The translations under genes and the position numbers were made by a program. A stretch of DNA of 64,000 bases from Brasenia schreberi (Eukaryota; Streptophyta; Magnoliopsida; Nymphaeales; Cabombaceae): assembly GCA_036023115.1 (NCBI GenBank), contig JAYKKT010000074.1:11158501-11222500 (forward strand), in the 5' to 3' direction. Below the pieces are notes generated by a model that had not been told where the DNA came from, ran no database searches, and worked only from the letters and a program-made list of their open reading frames with translations. This document shows, one piece after another, positions 1-13,800 of this stretch. Positions within the stretch are counted from its first letter, which is position 1. Each line of letters starts with the position of its first letter.

Positions 1-235
1 ACCATATACATAATGAGGTTATTAGAAACAAATTAGGAGTGGCAACACTAAATTTGGAATGGTTTGGACATATAGACAGAAGATCAAAAGAACCTATAAG
101 AAGGTATGAAAAACTAAATTTGGAAAGTATTAAAAGAGATAGAGGACGACCACAAAAGTGTTGGAAAGAAACACTAAAGAATGATCTAGCTTATTGTGAG
201 TTAACTCATAACATGGCACACGATAGGGATCAAAT
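1..235 (+). mobile_element. RTE-type LINE, 3'-terminal remnant
   Basis: The translation gives the C-terminal part of a plant RTE LINE ORF (WFGHIDRRSKEP, then [18 protein letters not shown]). It is the same protein end seen in the near-complete copy at 25605-28919. The window cuts off its 5' side. The right side loses similarity before the usual (TTG)n tail. It is a decayed fossil in the upstream intron or flank of ALG12. Confidence 0.8.
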
Positions 236-684
236 AGGGCTAAAAAGAGCCATATGTTGCATTTTACTTTTTAATGTAGATGGTGATTTTTTGGTGCTGC
301 AAAAGATAAGGAAAAGTTCTACCAGTCCATACATTTTCTGTGGTGTGGGGCATGGTACATGACATATCATTCACTACGCGCGGTCCAAAGCTATACACAT
401 TATAAACGGTAGGCATACATGGAAGGTATTGATCCAGGTTTGGGTAAGAACAACATTATATTCTATGGTATTCACAATTTGTTGAATTTTGGATGAACAT
501 ACATCTTATTAAGCATAACTAGATTATTTTTGCAAAAGGATAAAAACATGGAAAAAACATTGAAGCATCATGAAACATTGGTTATTATTTTGACTCTTAC
601 TAGAAGTTAGGAGTTCAATAGAGGGTCAACATCTGGTAGGGTTTTGCTAACTCAATGTTTATAGGAAAGGGTAAAAAGGTAAGT
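236..684. other. No recognised feature
   Basis: AT-rich sequence between two LINE remnants. No exon with splice sites and no element end was recognised. The missing first coding exon of ALG12 is not here. Confidence 0.5.
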
Positions 685-1440
685 TCGAACATATTTAAGA
701 TGAAGTACATTGGTGTATGTTATTTGTGGATGATATCGTGTTAGTAGTTGAGTCTAAGAAAAAAGCTAATAGACTAAGATAAAATATATGAAATGTAAGT
801 TTGATCATTTGGTTACTTCAGATAACAGAGAAATTAAGATTGATACACATTGTATCTCTCATAAAGAAAACTTTAAATTCGATCAGTTTTTCATAAAATT
901 GATGGAGATGTTACACACAAAATTAAGGTAGGTTGATTAAAATGGACAGAAGCATCAATTATATGTGACAAGAAGATACCATTAAAGTTAAAAGGTAAGT
1001 ATCATAGGGCAACAATTAGACTTACTGTGTTTTATGGTTTTGAGCATTGTGTAGTTTACCATCAATATTTACGAAAGATATCTGTAGTAGAAATGAAGAT
1101 TACCGCACAAAAAGATTATATACATAATGAGGTTATTGAAAACAAATTGGAAGTGATGATTACCAATAGATGATAGAATGCTAGTAAAATGAGAGAAAAT
1201 CGGTTAAAATGGTTTGGATATGTGGAAAGACAACTAAAGACGGTATGGAAAACTAGATGGTGAAAATGATAAAAGAGGAAGAAGAAGACTACAAAGTGTT
1301 GGAAGTAAAGAATAAATAAAGAATAAAGAATGATCTAGCTTATGTTGAGTTTTAGCATGACACATGATCGAGCTCTATGGAAACAAAGAATTCATTAGCC
1401 GACCCCATCTAGTATGGAAAAAAGCTTAGTTGTTGTTGGT
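685..1440 (+). mobile_element. RTE LINE remnant with reverse-transcriptase motif
   Basis: Begins in the reverse transcriptase (a degenerate F-V-D-D-I-V-L-V, corresponding to the FADD motif C). It continues through the C-terminal domain to the family 3' end near 1400-1436, GCCGACCCCATCTAG followed by TTGTTGTTGG. Many stops and frameshifts make it inactive. The orientation is the same as ALG12. Confidence 0.8.
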
Positions 1441-1861
1441 AAAAGGCCAAAATTGACATAAGGAGTTGAACTGACTATTCATTTGGATAATATGCTTTAT
1501 GTGTAATAATTTTCTCTTTCATGTTTGGGAATAACAGATTTTCTTCATATATATATATATTTATCTCAATGTAGAGAAGCTGCGAATATTTTCATAGTGT
1601 TGCAATCCATCCATTCAAAATTTTCTCTCTTATTTAAGAACTGTCTCCATACCCATAATGGCTGTTTCTTTTCCTTGTTTATCCTTACTGCGTTGTTCTC
1701 GGATCTTGTTGAATGTGATACGCTTTTTCTGAATGTATATCCATTAGTCCTTCGCATTATTCAATACGTTCCTTTATGTTTTGTAAACTTATGCATTCTG
1801 TATTACTTACCAACTGACAAATATATCTTCTTTTTATCTTTTCATGTACTGCCTGTTTAAG

Positions 1862-4800
1862 GCTATGCATGATATTATTTATCATCGCCATCACCTTGAA
1901 AAGGTAAACTCATTTTCTCTTTGTACCTCTGAAACCTACAAGAACTAAGCGTGTTTCCTCTAGGAACAAACTTGCTGGACCATGCAAGGAGTTCTTTTCT
2001 TATTTATATGATCAGGGTGACACCTCATACCTGCTGAAATTTAGCAGAATGTTTTCAAAAGAGTTTCAGTTTCTTCTCTTTTATCGAACCTTCTTTCTTA
2101 TTTCTTTGATCAGGGTGAAGCTTATTGGTTTCTTATAAAACAAAAGAGTGATACCTACCAGAATCAAGAATGTTTCCTCTAGGAACATACTTGTTGGACC
2201 ATGCAAGGATTTTTTTTTCTTATTTCTTTCCGATAATATATCTAACTACTATGGTTAAAGTGTGCCTCTAAATTCCTTTTAAATTATCTTTCTCATCATT
2301 CCAATATTTAGTCAACATTGACAATGTTGCTTCTTCTAGGAATACACTTGCTGAACCACATCAGGAGTCCTTTTCTAATTTCTTTCTAAAAATACTTCTA
2401 GTGTTGTGGTCAGTTCGAGACTTATAATTTCTCGTTTAAACTTTATGATTTCCATGGTTCCATCCTTTCGTTAAAGAGGAAAGCGATGCATGGTACAGAC
2501 TTAAAGTGACTAGGATTAGGTGAATGTCATCACTTTGAGGAGTTAAATTCAATTATGTAGTCATATTCTGACTTGGGTTTACTTCAAAGGGGCTTCTTTT
2601 ACACCCCAAGAAAAAAAGCTGGTTGCTATGAAATTGACGTTTTCCTTTCTCTTTTTTTGCAGTATGATCATTTTGAATTTCCTGGGGTTGTGCCCCGCAC
2701 ATTTTTAGGTAAAGGCACTTTTTTTGTGAGCTCTTGTTTTGATTTCTGTGATCTGCACATTTTTTGTTTCACCTTTTGTGAACTCTTGCTCTGAGAGATG
2801 TCGTTCTACACTTCTACTCATTCTCCTATGTTGCTTGATGCTTCTATTATCTTTGGACATTTTATCTAACTACCACTGATGCTTATTTTCAGTCTTTTCG
2901 TATTTATATATAGGATTCATCTTTGCAGTTGATATCTTTTGTGTGGCTTTTATAAGGACATCTTAGAAACTTAAATTGAGCATGAAATCAAGGCAAATAG
3001 GTGAGCAACTGGGCGGTTTTTATCTTTCCATATCCAATAATTTTTATCTAGTTCTATGGATACACGCCTTCCTCTTACTTGCTCAGAAGATGTCCCTTTC
3101 GTAACTTGCTTATGATGAGCTCCTTCACAAAGCCAATTTTGTGAGTGTTCACTTTTCTGTGTGACAATTTAGTCAAATTTAGCAGAAGGAATTTTCCGTT
3201 GCTTTCAACTTGTGATCTTGGAAAGAACCTGTAAGCACAAGCCAACTCCTATGACCACTTACAGCATATCCAGAACAGAAGTAAAGAATACATGCATCGG
3301 AAATCATATAAGAACTCATATAGTCTCACTGTACTTAGAATGGGCATGTATATCATTTCTTCATTGAATTATACTTAGTTACACACAATAAGCCACATGT
3401 TAACAAATTATAGTCAATAATTTTGTGAAACCAATCTCTATGCATGCCATCATACATAGCAAAGAAATGTATAATACCATATGCATCAAAGTGAAAGAGG
3501 TCTCCTGTGATTTGAGAATATTTATCAACCTTTTCTATACCAAATAAATTTACCAAAGAATTATTCATTTGGAGAATGGCTTTCTTCAATGAAGCATTTG
3601 TGCCTCTTCTTGCCCCTGTTGTGTCTTTACCTCCCAAGATCTATGGATGTATAATATACCAACACTTCAAATATTTACGAATCCTATACTCACATGTGGG
3701 AAAGCAACTGTAGATTGCTTTAGTAGGTTTATCTTATCTCAGACGTACCTTGTAGAAGTAATTGTCATCTTTCATAAAAGAAAAGAAGTTACTGACTTAG
3801 TGTTGTCAATGTACCAGTTTTTCCAGCAAATACAATGACAAATTTACTGATTTACCCAACAAATGTGACCGCTACTCTTTTGCTATATAATTTTCTCTAT
3901 TTGACCGAACCCCTAAGGATGTTATTTTTTTGGATCTGCTGCTAGGAACCAAGATAGGTCAGGATGGTGACTAAAAGTTCTAATAATCAATGCACCAGTT
4001 TTTCCAGCAAATACAAAACAAATTTACTGGTTTAGCCAATAAATATCAATAAATATATCAATTATCCTTAAAATGTGTATTTTTCTCCATATGTCTGAAG
4101 CCCTGAGATTCTTCTTGCTATTTTAGATTTAAATTGCTGGCAAGACCCAAAATAGGTCAGTATTGATGACTATAAATCTTGGAAAAGGATCAAGCTTTTC
4201 CCGGACCCAATGCATGGTTGTGTAAGAAGAAAATAATTTCAGAATATTTTCTCTTTAAAAACCTTTGAATTAATTGCCCCAAACTCTCTACCCTAAATAA
4301 ACTCTCTGGAAATACTAAGTTTTTGTGAAACTCTTAGCTTGTAAATAAGTACCCAATTAGGATCTAAATACTGACTAAAAACTCTAAATGATCGATACTC
4401 TGGGCTTTCCATCAAATACCATCACAAATTTACTGGTTTACCTTATGAATGCAACAATTATTCCTAAAAAAATGTACTTCTCTCTATGTGCCTGAACCCC
4501 TCTGATTGATGTTGCTGTTTTGGATTTAAATGCTGTTGGGATTATTTTCACAAATATCTGTACTGGGAAAATGTGGAACTTTTCTCTCTGTTAAAGAGCC
4601 ATCCAGCTGCCCAACATTGTCTGATTATTGATTCAAGCTATCAAAAAAGTTAAAATATGTAATAAAAGTTCTTTTAGGGTTTTCTGGTCAGTGACCTCAT
4701 GATTGCAGCAGTATGTGAAAGCTGCAATCTCATATCTCTGGTTCTTTTGTAGGTTCTCTCTTTATCTCTTTCCTGGCATCACCTGTTGTTCAAGCGATGG

Positions 4801-7800
4801 AGTTTTTTCATTTCCCAAAGCTTTATGGACTGATAACAGGTGAGTGTTTTGAACAATTCAATTCGCTTCTTTATGATACTATTCATCATGCTGAATTGTG
4901 TCTTCAACATGGTTTTGATTTGGTTAAAGTTTTTATCTATGTTACTATTTAGTGTTTACTGCAGATGTTTTCATAATACAAATTCTTATAACTATAATTT
5001 AATTGTTATATATCTCCATCTTCATGAAACCCAGCAATTCAAAAGAGCCCAAGAAGTTCACACCTATTTGACCTTAAATAGCATTTGTTTTGAGGATAGT
5101 GAATCGATCCAGACTTTGACTTGCTTCAGCACAAGATTTCAAACCCTGCTTTGAATTGGGTGCAATAGATTCATAGCTAGACGTTTTCTGTTTCTGAAGA
5201 CATGGGAAGCAAATGCAATTTTCATTTTCTCTCTCTATTCCTTTGGTCTTTGTTGAGGAAAGAAGTTGGACAAGTTCCGGATTTCTTTTCTCAACCCTGT
5301 TTGCTTCTAATGTTAGACATTGTTTCTTTGTCCATCTTTTTCCCATGATCATGTTCATGAAAAATAAGGGATTGCATCCTAAACAAAATAAATATGGCTG
5401 CTTATGTAAATTCGTGTATTGGTTGCACATAAATGAGCTTGTGTTTTGCCTCACAAGGACATGCCTGCCTATATAGACAAATGAAAACATGAAAGCAATT
5501 ACATGAAAAATGATATATGGCACATAGGCTTATGCAAGTAATTACATGCTCATCCTTTGGTACCTCTGACTTTCATATGCTCAACACAAACTGTACAAAA
5601 GCTGACCAATTTTCTGTTATAACTTTCTTATCCAGCTCGTCTGCTGTTGGGCAGTTTCATATTTGCAACTCTCATATTTCTTCGCAGACAGGTGAGGATT
5701 AATGCTTTGAAAGTTAATTATTTCTCAAATACTATGAACTGGAAATTGACATTATTCATCCTCCATGAGATGTTTCAAACGTCACTGACATCCTTGGGCT
5801 TCAGCTGTTTTATATCTTTCCTTGCGAGCATATTTCGAGGTTTATTGGAAACAGATTGGGTTAATTGGCCTGACTGAAATGCTGTGGTTGTTGGTCTGCT
5901 GCTGAATCTGCTGCATAACTTCTCACTCTAGCAACCATTGTTTCTACTCCACTAAGGCTACATAACCTGTAGTTGTATATTTTTATTTCTAACCTAGTGC
6001 AGGTACATCTTTTACTGTCCAATGTTAATTATGCGCGTAGATCTTAAAAAATGGAATGATTTTCTTTTTGGTGCTAAAGGCATCATGAAAACATGATCTT
6101 GCTTTTTCTGGAGTTAAATGTTAATATGACACAAGATCAAGCACAGAGGCAACTAAGGATCTATTCAGTTGATTCCCATTAGCATGGGAGAAATCTTGGG
6201 GTTTTCAGTAAATTAAATGCATGAAATAATAAAATCATCTCCCTACTCTGTGATGCAGTACATGAAGAATGGTTTGGGATTCATGGGTAGTCCAATGAGG
6301 GTAAAAAATTTCTAAGGGAAAGCTGTCTAGTGTCTACTGTCACCTACTCTTCTTTTTCATGTGCTTGATGGCTTCTCCTTAATCTCCTTTAGTTTTAGAC
6401 TACTCTGGTAATATACTGGATCAGATCATGAAGGTCTCACTATCATCATAATCCCGTGCAAATGCCTCAGGAAGTTGTGGATATACCCCATCTTTGTATC
6501 TTTCATCTCCTTACATTGTCTTCTTTCTCATGAATTAGTTACAATCTTTTCTGCATTGCTGATTGATGGCATCAGCAATTTTCTTTTCAATTGAAGTATT
6601 ATTATCAGAGTAGTAGTCAACTGGAAGAGAGAACCTCCACAATACAAATTAGAGTTCAACGAGAAGAAATTATAAAAGACTGTTAAATGTAATATGAATA
6701 TAACCGTTGGAGCCCCCAATGGCTATTAGCTGTTGGGAGCTCCAATGGCTCCCTGTGCTGGCTGGCCTCAACTAGCCGTTGGGGGCCAGCTGTTGGCCCT
6801 AACGGCTAGTCCAATTCTTTCCCCTCTCCTCTATTATCTCCCTTTTGTAAATTTCTCTCTTCTTGCTCTATAAATAGAGCTCTAATTTACATCAATGAAT
6901 AAGCTGTGTAGCACAACCTTTTGACTTGTGGATTTGTCTCTTACTTCATCTGATTTGTGTATTCTTGACTGAAACATTCATATTGGATGTGTTGATATCT
7001 TGACGATTCGATCGACACATTGATGATTTGTGATTTGGCTGCTGCAACAATCATACATCAACAAATATTACATGATATCAGATCCTTGTTTTGAAGGAAT
7101 CAAATACATTGAGAAGCATGTCAAGATTGGGAAGTTCATGATTATTGTGCGTTTGATGTTTCAAATTTGAGGTAACATCACATCCTTGTTTGTTTCTTGA
7201 AATGGATAGCAAAAATGAGACTTTTAAATGCATTCTTAACCCAAAATGCTATCAAAGTTGGGCAAGAATCATAAAAAAAAGAAGTTTTTGTCTAAAGATT
7301 TTTGGGATTACATAGATGGGACAATTCAAGAACCTATCTTAGATATTGAAGATTTAAACGAAGATGATGCTTTCAAAGCCCAAGAAAAATAAAAGCATGA
7401 TTTAAAAACTGAAAAAGATGAATTAAAAAATAACATGGATAATTTGCCAAAATGTGGATGAAAAACTTAGAAATCAAATTAGTATATTTGAAAATGTATT
7501 TGAAACTTCGGAATATTTGAAAAAGATTCATTCTCAAGATGACTTTGTTTTTCAAATTGATTTGATTGAAAGAATGATAATGCTTAAGCAAGGTAACCTA
7601 AGCATTAGAGTATCACAATGAATTCTCCGAGTTATGGACTCAACTCCGAAGTTTTAATAAATTTGGAAAACTTTAAAAAATGACTCAATTTTAAGAGTTA
7701 TTAGACAATCAATATTTTTTCTTATTTATGTGAGGATTAAGGGATGAATTTGAAAATATTATATGAAATTTAATTCGTAGAAAACCTAGACCAAAGGGAG

Positions 7801-10800
7801 ATACTTATTTGGCTAATCTAGTTATGGAGGAAACTAAATTAAAAAACATAAGTATTGCAAAGAAGTTATTTTTGCCGCTTCCAAACCAAGAACGAACATG
7901 AAGACATACAAGCCTCCACACGTCAAAACCTTTTTGAATCGTGATTCAAAGTAGAATCTTAGAAGGATAAAAAGGTGATGGATCAAGCAAAAAAACCCAC
8001 GGTACATGGCCAAATAAGGACACAATATGTCACTATTATAATAAAAGTGGTTACATCAAGACCACTTATCCTCTTCTTCAAAAAAAATATTGAAATGTGA
8101 GAGTCGTGGAAGACAAAGAGGGAGGAGTCTTGCCTTCAAACCCATGTTGTTCTACGCGTATCATATCGTGTATCATTTTGGTCCACGATACAGGCGTATC
8201 GTAGCGTATCATATTTTAATATTTAGTAAAAATTTAAAAAAATCAGAAAAAATTTGAAAAAATCCAAAAAATTATAAAAAACCTGATAATTGCAAAGAAT
8301 TCATATAATGCAAAGTTTAGTACATATTGATAATTTACCATTGAACAATTAAAAAAATTACATATTTTGAAGCAAAAAATGAAATACATTTACATTTACA
8401 TATTGTAATCAGGATCATCAACTAAATAATCTTTATCTTCTCTTTGCTGAAGATTGTCACCACCTTCTACTTCAAAATCAAAATCTTCTTCTTCTTGATG
8501 ATGTTGGTGCGCTCCTTCCAAATTAATCCATGTAATGTCTTCTTCAGTTGTGAGTGCATTTTCTTCGTTATCTTCCATAATCCACTCCTCTAATATATCA
8601 AAATTAACAAACTGCTATCTTTGTACATGTAGTTGGTACATTTGCTCATTTTCATATGTGAGCAAAATGATGAGCTCCATTTCTTTGATTATTGAGTCTA
8701 TGACACCTGAGTGATGTGATATTGTTACTTGATGATATCCTCTTTTTCTGTTACTGGAGAATAGCTTTTTAACTAATGCTTGAAGTGTTTTGAAGCAGAA
8801 GGATGATGGATGGATGTTGTAGATCAAAATCATGTCATCTAATTACTTATGACCTCACTTCACATGCTAAGCTAAGCCTCACACATGCTGATCATGTTCA
8901 ACTCAATGGAAGTCATGTAAGGTGAACCCTAAAACAGTAAAGCTCTGAAATGTCCACTCAATGAACTGTGGCAACTAAATTGTTCTTCATTGTTTGTAAT
9001 TTCATGAAATTAGAAACTGATAGCAAAAATATACCTAAAAGTTGGCTACAAAAAGAAAAATAATTTTATCACAATTGTTTTTTGGTCGTATCGCACGATA
9101 CGATACGGTGCGAGACGGATAACATTGCTTCAAATATCAAAGCCTACAAAAAAGAAATATTTTAGGAGAAGGCAAGCATTTTCAAAAATGCTCTTTCTAT
9201 TTCGTAAGGTATGTCTTGATTCTTAGACTAAGGTGCTTCTTTTCATATGACCCATAGCGAAAAATCTTTGAAAAATTCTAAAGATATTTTTGGAAAACAT
9301 GTTTTTACGGAGGATGGTACGAAACTTCAAATTAAAAAATTGAGAATTTTGAAAAAAAAGATTTCAAAATTCAAAATATAAGCTTTATACCTAAATTAAA
9401 TTTAAATTTATTCTCGTTGCTTAAATTTGTGATAATAATTGTATAATCACTTTCTCATGCAAGCATTGTGTGGTGCAAGATCATCTATCGAAGAAGGTGA
9501 ATTGTCAAGGCCATAAAGAAAGTAGACTATACAAAATGGATTGTTTAATTATGCCAAATTTTGAATCTTGTAATGTAGCTCATGATGCTACTCTTTGGCA
9601 TAAACGACTTAGACATTTGGATATGCATAAACTCTGTAATTTCTTTGTTGAAAAAAATTGGTGATCAAAAATTTGGAGAAAGAAATTATGTAGAAATCAA
9701 AGCCTTTGAATTAATACATTATGATGTTTGGGGCCCTGCCCAGTTGTTTCAAAAGGAGGAGTCCAATATTATGTGATATTTATAGATGATTTTACTTGAT
9801 TTACTTAGATATATTTATTAAAGTACAAATTTAAGATATTTGATAAATTTTTGATTTTTCACAATATGACCAAGAATCAATTTGATTCCACCATTAAGAT
9901 TGTCTGGTCTGGTGGAAAATACCTATCAAATAATTTTTATATTTTTTTGGAGGCAAATGAAATTTTACGTAAAAAATCTTGCACCAAAACACCACAACAA
10001 AATGACTTGACAGAAATAAAGCATAGGGACATTATATAAACTTGTAGAACATTTTTAATTGCTAGTAATGTTCCTAAACTTTTATGGACAGAAGCCACTT
10101 TAATTGAACCTCATGTTGCTTCATCTTGTCTTGAATTGCAACGATTTACTTTTCCTTCCACAACACAACATATCCTATCTCTTTACAATAAAATAAGTTA
10201 TCTTTTTTTTTTTATCACTATGTCCTTGTTTGAAGTGTGGGGGTCAATATGGCCTTATATTGGTCTCCAGCCTAGTCAGAGTCAATGCGGAATCTTTTTA
10301 AAGTCTAGCTCCACTAAATTTTGTTTCTACCATTAGGAGATCTACAAGTACCTATTCTTTTGTTGGGAATGGCTTTCGATGCATAAAGGAGGACCATGCT
10401 CCTTCAGGTTCTCTTAATCTTCTAAGAAGTTGATAGATGAAATCTTTATTTTGTTTACATTGCTTTATGGTTCTGAGTGTTGGGCAATTAATCATCAACA
10501 TGTACAAAAGAAGATATTGAGATGGATGTAATGAGGTTATTAGAAACAAATTAGGAGTGGCATAAATAGAGGATAAAATGAGAGAATATCGTTTAAGATG
10601 GTTTGGTTATATAGAAAGAAAATCAAAAGAAGAACTTATAAGAAGGTATGAAAACTAAATTTTAAAAGTATTAGAAGAGGTAGAGGACTACCACAAAAGT
10701 GTTGGAAAGAAACAATAAAGAATGATCTAACTTATTATGAGTTAACTGCTAACATGGCACATGATAGTGCTCTATGGAAACAAAGAATCCATGTAGCCAA

Positions 10801-13800
10801 CTCCATTTAGTATGGGAAAAGGCTTAGTTGTTGTTGTTGTAAGTTTGATCATTTGGTTACTTCAGATAACATAGAAATTAAAATTGGCATACATTGCATC
10901 CCCAAAAGGAAAGTTTTAAATACCTAGAGTCAATTTTTCATAGTGATGGAAGAATTGATGGAGATGTTACGCATAGAATTAATGCTGGTTGGTTAAAATG
11001 GAGAGGAGCATCTGATATTCTTTGTGATAAGAAGATACCACTAAAGTTAAAAGGTAAATATTATATAGCAACAATTAGAATTGCCATGTTTTATGGTTAT
11101 GGGTGTTGGGCAGTTAATCATCATGTACAAAAGATATGTGTGACAGAAATGAAGATGTTGAGATGATGAATGGTCATACAAGAAAAGACCGTATAAGATT
11201 ATTAGAAACAAATTAGGAGTGACACTAATAGAGGATAAAATGAGAGAATATCGTTTAAGATGGTTTGGATATATAGAAAGAAGATCAAAAGAAGAACGGT
11301 AAAAAAAAACTAGATTTTGAAAGTATTAAAAGAGGTAGAAGACGACCACAAAAGTGTTGGAAAGAAACAATAAAGAATGATATAGTGTATTGTGAGTTAA
11401 CTGCTAAAATGACACATGATAGGGCTCTGTAGAAACAAAGAATCCATGTAGCCGACCCCATCTAGTATGGGAAAAGGCTTAGTTGTTGTTGTTGTTGTTG
11501 TATTGCTTTATGTAAAGACAATACATAGATTTCCTTTCATAGCCACGAAGTTGGTTCCAAACATTTGAGAATTCACTATAATACTCATTTATCCTTTTAT
11601 CCCCTTGTCTAAGGGATGAAAGCTTATCCCAAAAGGCCATCGTATAAGCCACATCACTTTGAACATGAGCGTTCTTTAAGTAATTTCATGCATTTTTTAG
11701 CATTCGTGAAGTCTGACAAGACACCACATATATGGTGACTCACATTGTTTATGCTTAAAATGTTTCTATGACCGTCTTCATTATCTTTTTTTTATTTCAA
11801 GGTAGTGCTCGTGGGGGCTCTACTTTAGTTCCACTAATATAATTTAATAGTTTTTTGAAATATAGATAATTTTGCATTGATTGAGTCCATGTTTTGTAGT
11901 TGGAGCTAGTTCAATGGAAATGAACTTCCTTCTCTTCTATCAAGAATTTCAAGACAAAATTTCGGACTTAATGGAAGTTCCTTAGAACAATGAATACTCT
12001 TTACTTGAATAGATGAGAAAGCAACCCACAAGAGAACCTAGTGTCTTCTCTTCTTTGAGGATGTTTTCTACCACATGGCCCACTTTCTAATGTAGCCCCA
12101 AATGCGATTAGCACTCTGATATCATGTGAAGAAACAACACCTCAAGTGCTTCATCAATGATTGCCACAGTCCACTTGTATTGACAAAAAATCAGTCACCA
12201 ATGTGACTATAGAGAGCTTCAAATAAGATGCAAACCACAGCATAAAAGCACTCAACTGAATAGTCTTTAAATATGATCACATTAATCGGCCATCAAGGCT
12301 TATTATTTAGTTTACAAGAGAGTCCCATTTTATAGAAAGAGGCAGCAGCAGCTGCAAGTCCTCCAAACTGCTAGAAATCTAGCAGTTGGGCCCTTGCTTG
12401 CTGGGCTTTCTTCAACATAATAAAGAAGAAATGAAAAACAAAAATAAAAATAACAAAAGAAAATACACACATGCGTGTAGATACAAGTGTTCGCAATGTA
12501 CATTTTTAACAATAAGTTCAGCAGAGTTGGACATTTATGTTTTTTGTCTTTCATCTCAGAACTTGGACTTCGATAGGTGACTTCAGTATATCATAGCTAG
12601 AAACTATTTTTTATGCACATGTAACTGTACCTTGTGCTAATTTGGTAACTATGTGACAGATAAAATCACAGTTCGGTGGTCTAGTTGGAGCTTTCTTTGC
12701 AATACTGACAGCTTGCCAGTTTCATCTGCTGTATTACTCTACACGACCTCTTCCAAATATATTTGCTCTTGGACTAGGTTTGTTATGTTCATCCACTATT
12801 ACATGGATACTGTGAGTTTGCGATATAATTGCTCGTGAAAATAGTGAGTTTTCTTATGGCAGTACGAATGTTTTGATTTGACAAACATGAACACTTAACA
12901 ATGATTAATAATAACTGAGCTGCTTGTAAATGGTGATTGATTACTTTCATTTGCTTTGAATGTGGCGTTCTTATAGTTGCTGGGAGAATTAAAGTGTCAT
13001 GATGATTAGTAAGCAATATCTTTTGTATGCGAGTCTGGTTCCTCTTTTACCATTTTGTTGATTTTATATTTCTCATGCTCTATGTTCTCACTTGTCTGGA
13101 TTGCTAATTATTTGAGATGGTACCTCAAAATACACAAACTTTATGCCTGCAGTGAATTTGGCGTATGCTTTTTGGTTGAAGGGGAGCTATACATCTACTT
13201 TAAGATGTTTGGTATGTTTTCCTTTGGTTTTATTTGCTTCACTAATTCACTGTTGGCCATTTGTTTTGTTAACTTTGGATTCTGCTAATACAACTTATAT
13301 TATACAACTCTTCCTGTGTTTATGGCAGTTGTAAACTGAATATTGGGATTCGGTTTAGTTGATTAGCTTTTCAATGTGTATCAATTCTTCCTGGAATAAC
13401 TTTTTTTGTGATGCAAAGCAGTTGTTAATATCTTACAATGTTTCCAGTCAGTTCATTCTTAGTTAATAAATATGGATTCACAAGCTGGGGTTAGGTAGAA
13501 CCTTACTAGATATGCATGCCCCAGGTGGCAAATTCAATACCTTACCTTCAACACGAAGATCTTCTTGAGCTTATCCCTTGGCAAGTGAAACACTTACTCC
13601 TTGCGGATTGTTAGTTAATTAGAATGTCGGTTGTGTTAGGTTCATCCATATTGGTCCTCGACCTGGATTAGTTCCAAAGCTGATCCAAATATTATAAAGA
13701 TAATCAAAGGTTCATTAGCTGCCTCCAAGTTAGGTGGGGTCATCACTATGAACAACTTGGACTCCCAGGAGAAAAATCTTCATCTATTTAGCCACCAAAA

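Larger units (their letters stand above)
6681..10135 (+). mobile_element. Decayed Ty1/Copia retrotransposon (5' LTR to integrase)
   Basis: After the 5' LTR and a tRNA-Met-type primer binding site come gag from ATG 7202 ([20 protein letters not shown]), a degenerate zinc knuckle near 8010-8075 (C-H-Y-Y-N-K-S-G-Y), a mutated protease segment near 9210-9260, the GAG-pre-integrase region at 9470-9664 ([14 protein letters not shown]) and integrase pieces (HYDVWGPA; then [13 protein letters not shown] and KTPQQND near 9890-10010). This gag-protease-integrase order marks Copia. Reverse transcriptase, RNase H and the 3' LTR are missing; LINE debris follows at once. Multiple stops make it inactive, and a hAT-like element interrupts it at 8142-9127. 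Confidence 0.85.

Noticed and set aside
1525..1860. First coding exon of ALG12 just before 1862
   Set aside because: No segment resembling the expected VEESFN-type N-terminal motif with a donor was found; the frame here is low-complexity Phe/Leu and ends before the acceptor.
5074..5523. 149-codon minus-strand frame in an ALG12 intron
   Set aside because: No recognised domain, overlapping frames on both strands, and it lies in an intron without its own promoter signals.
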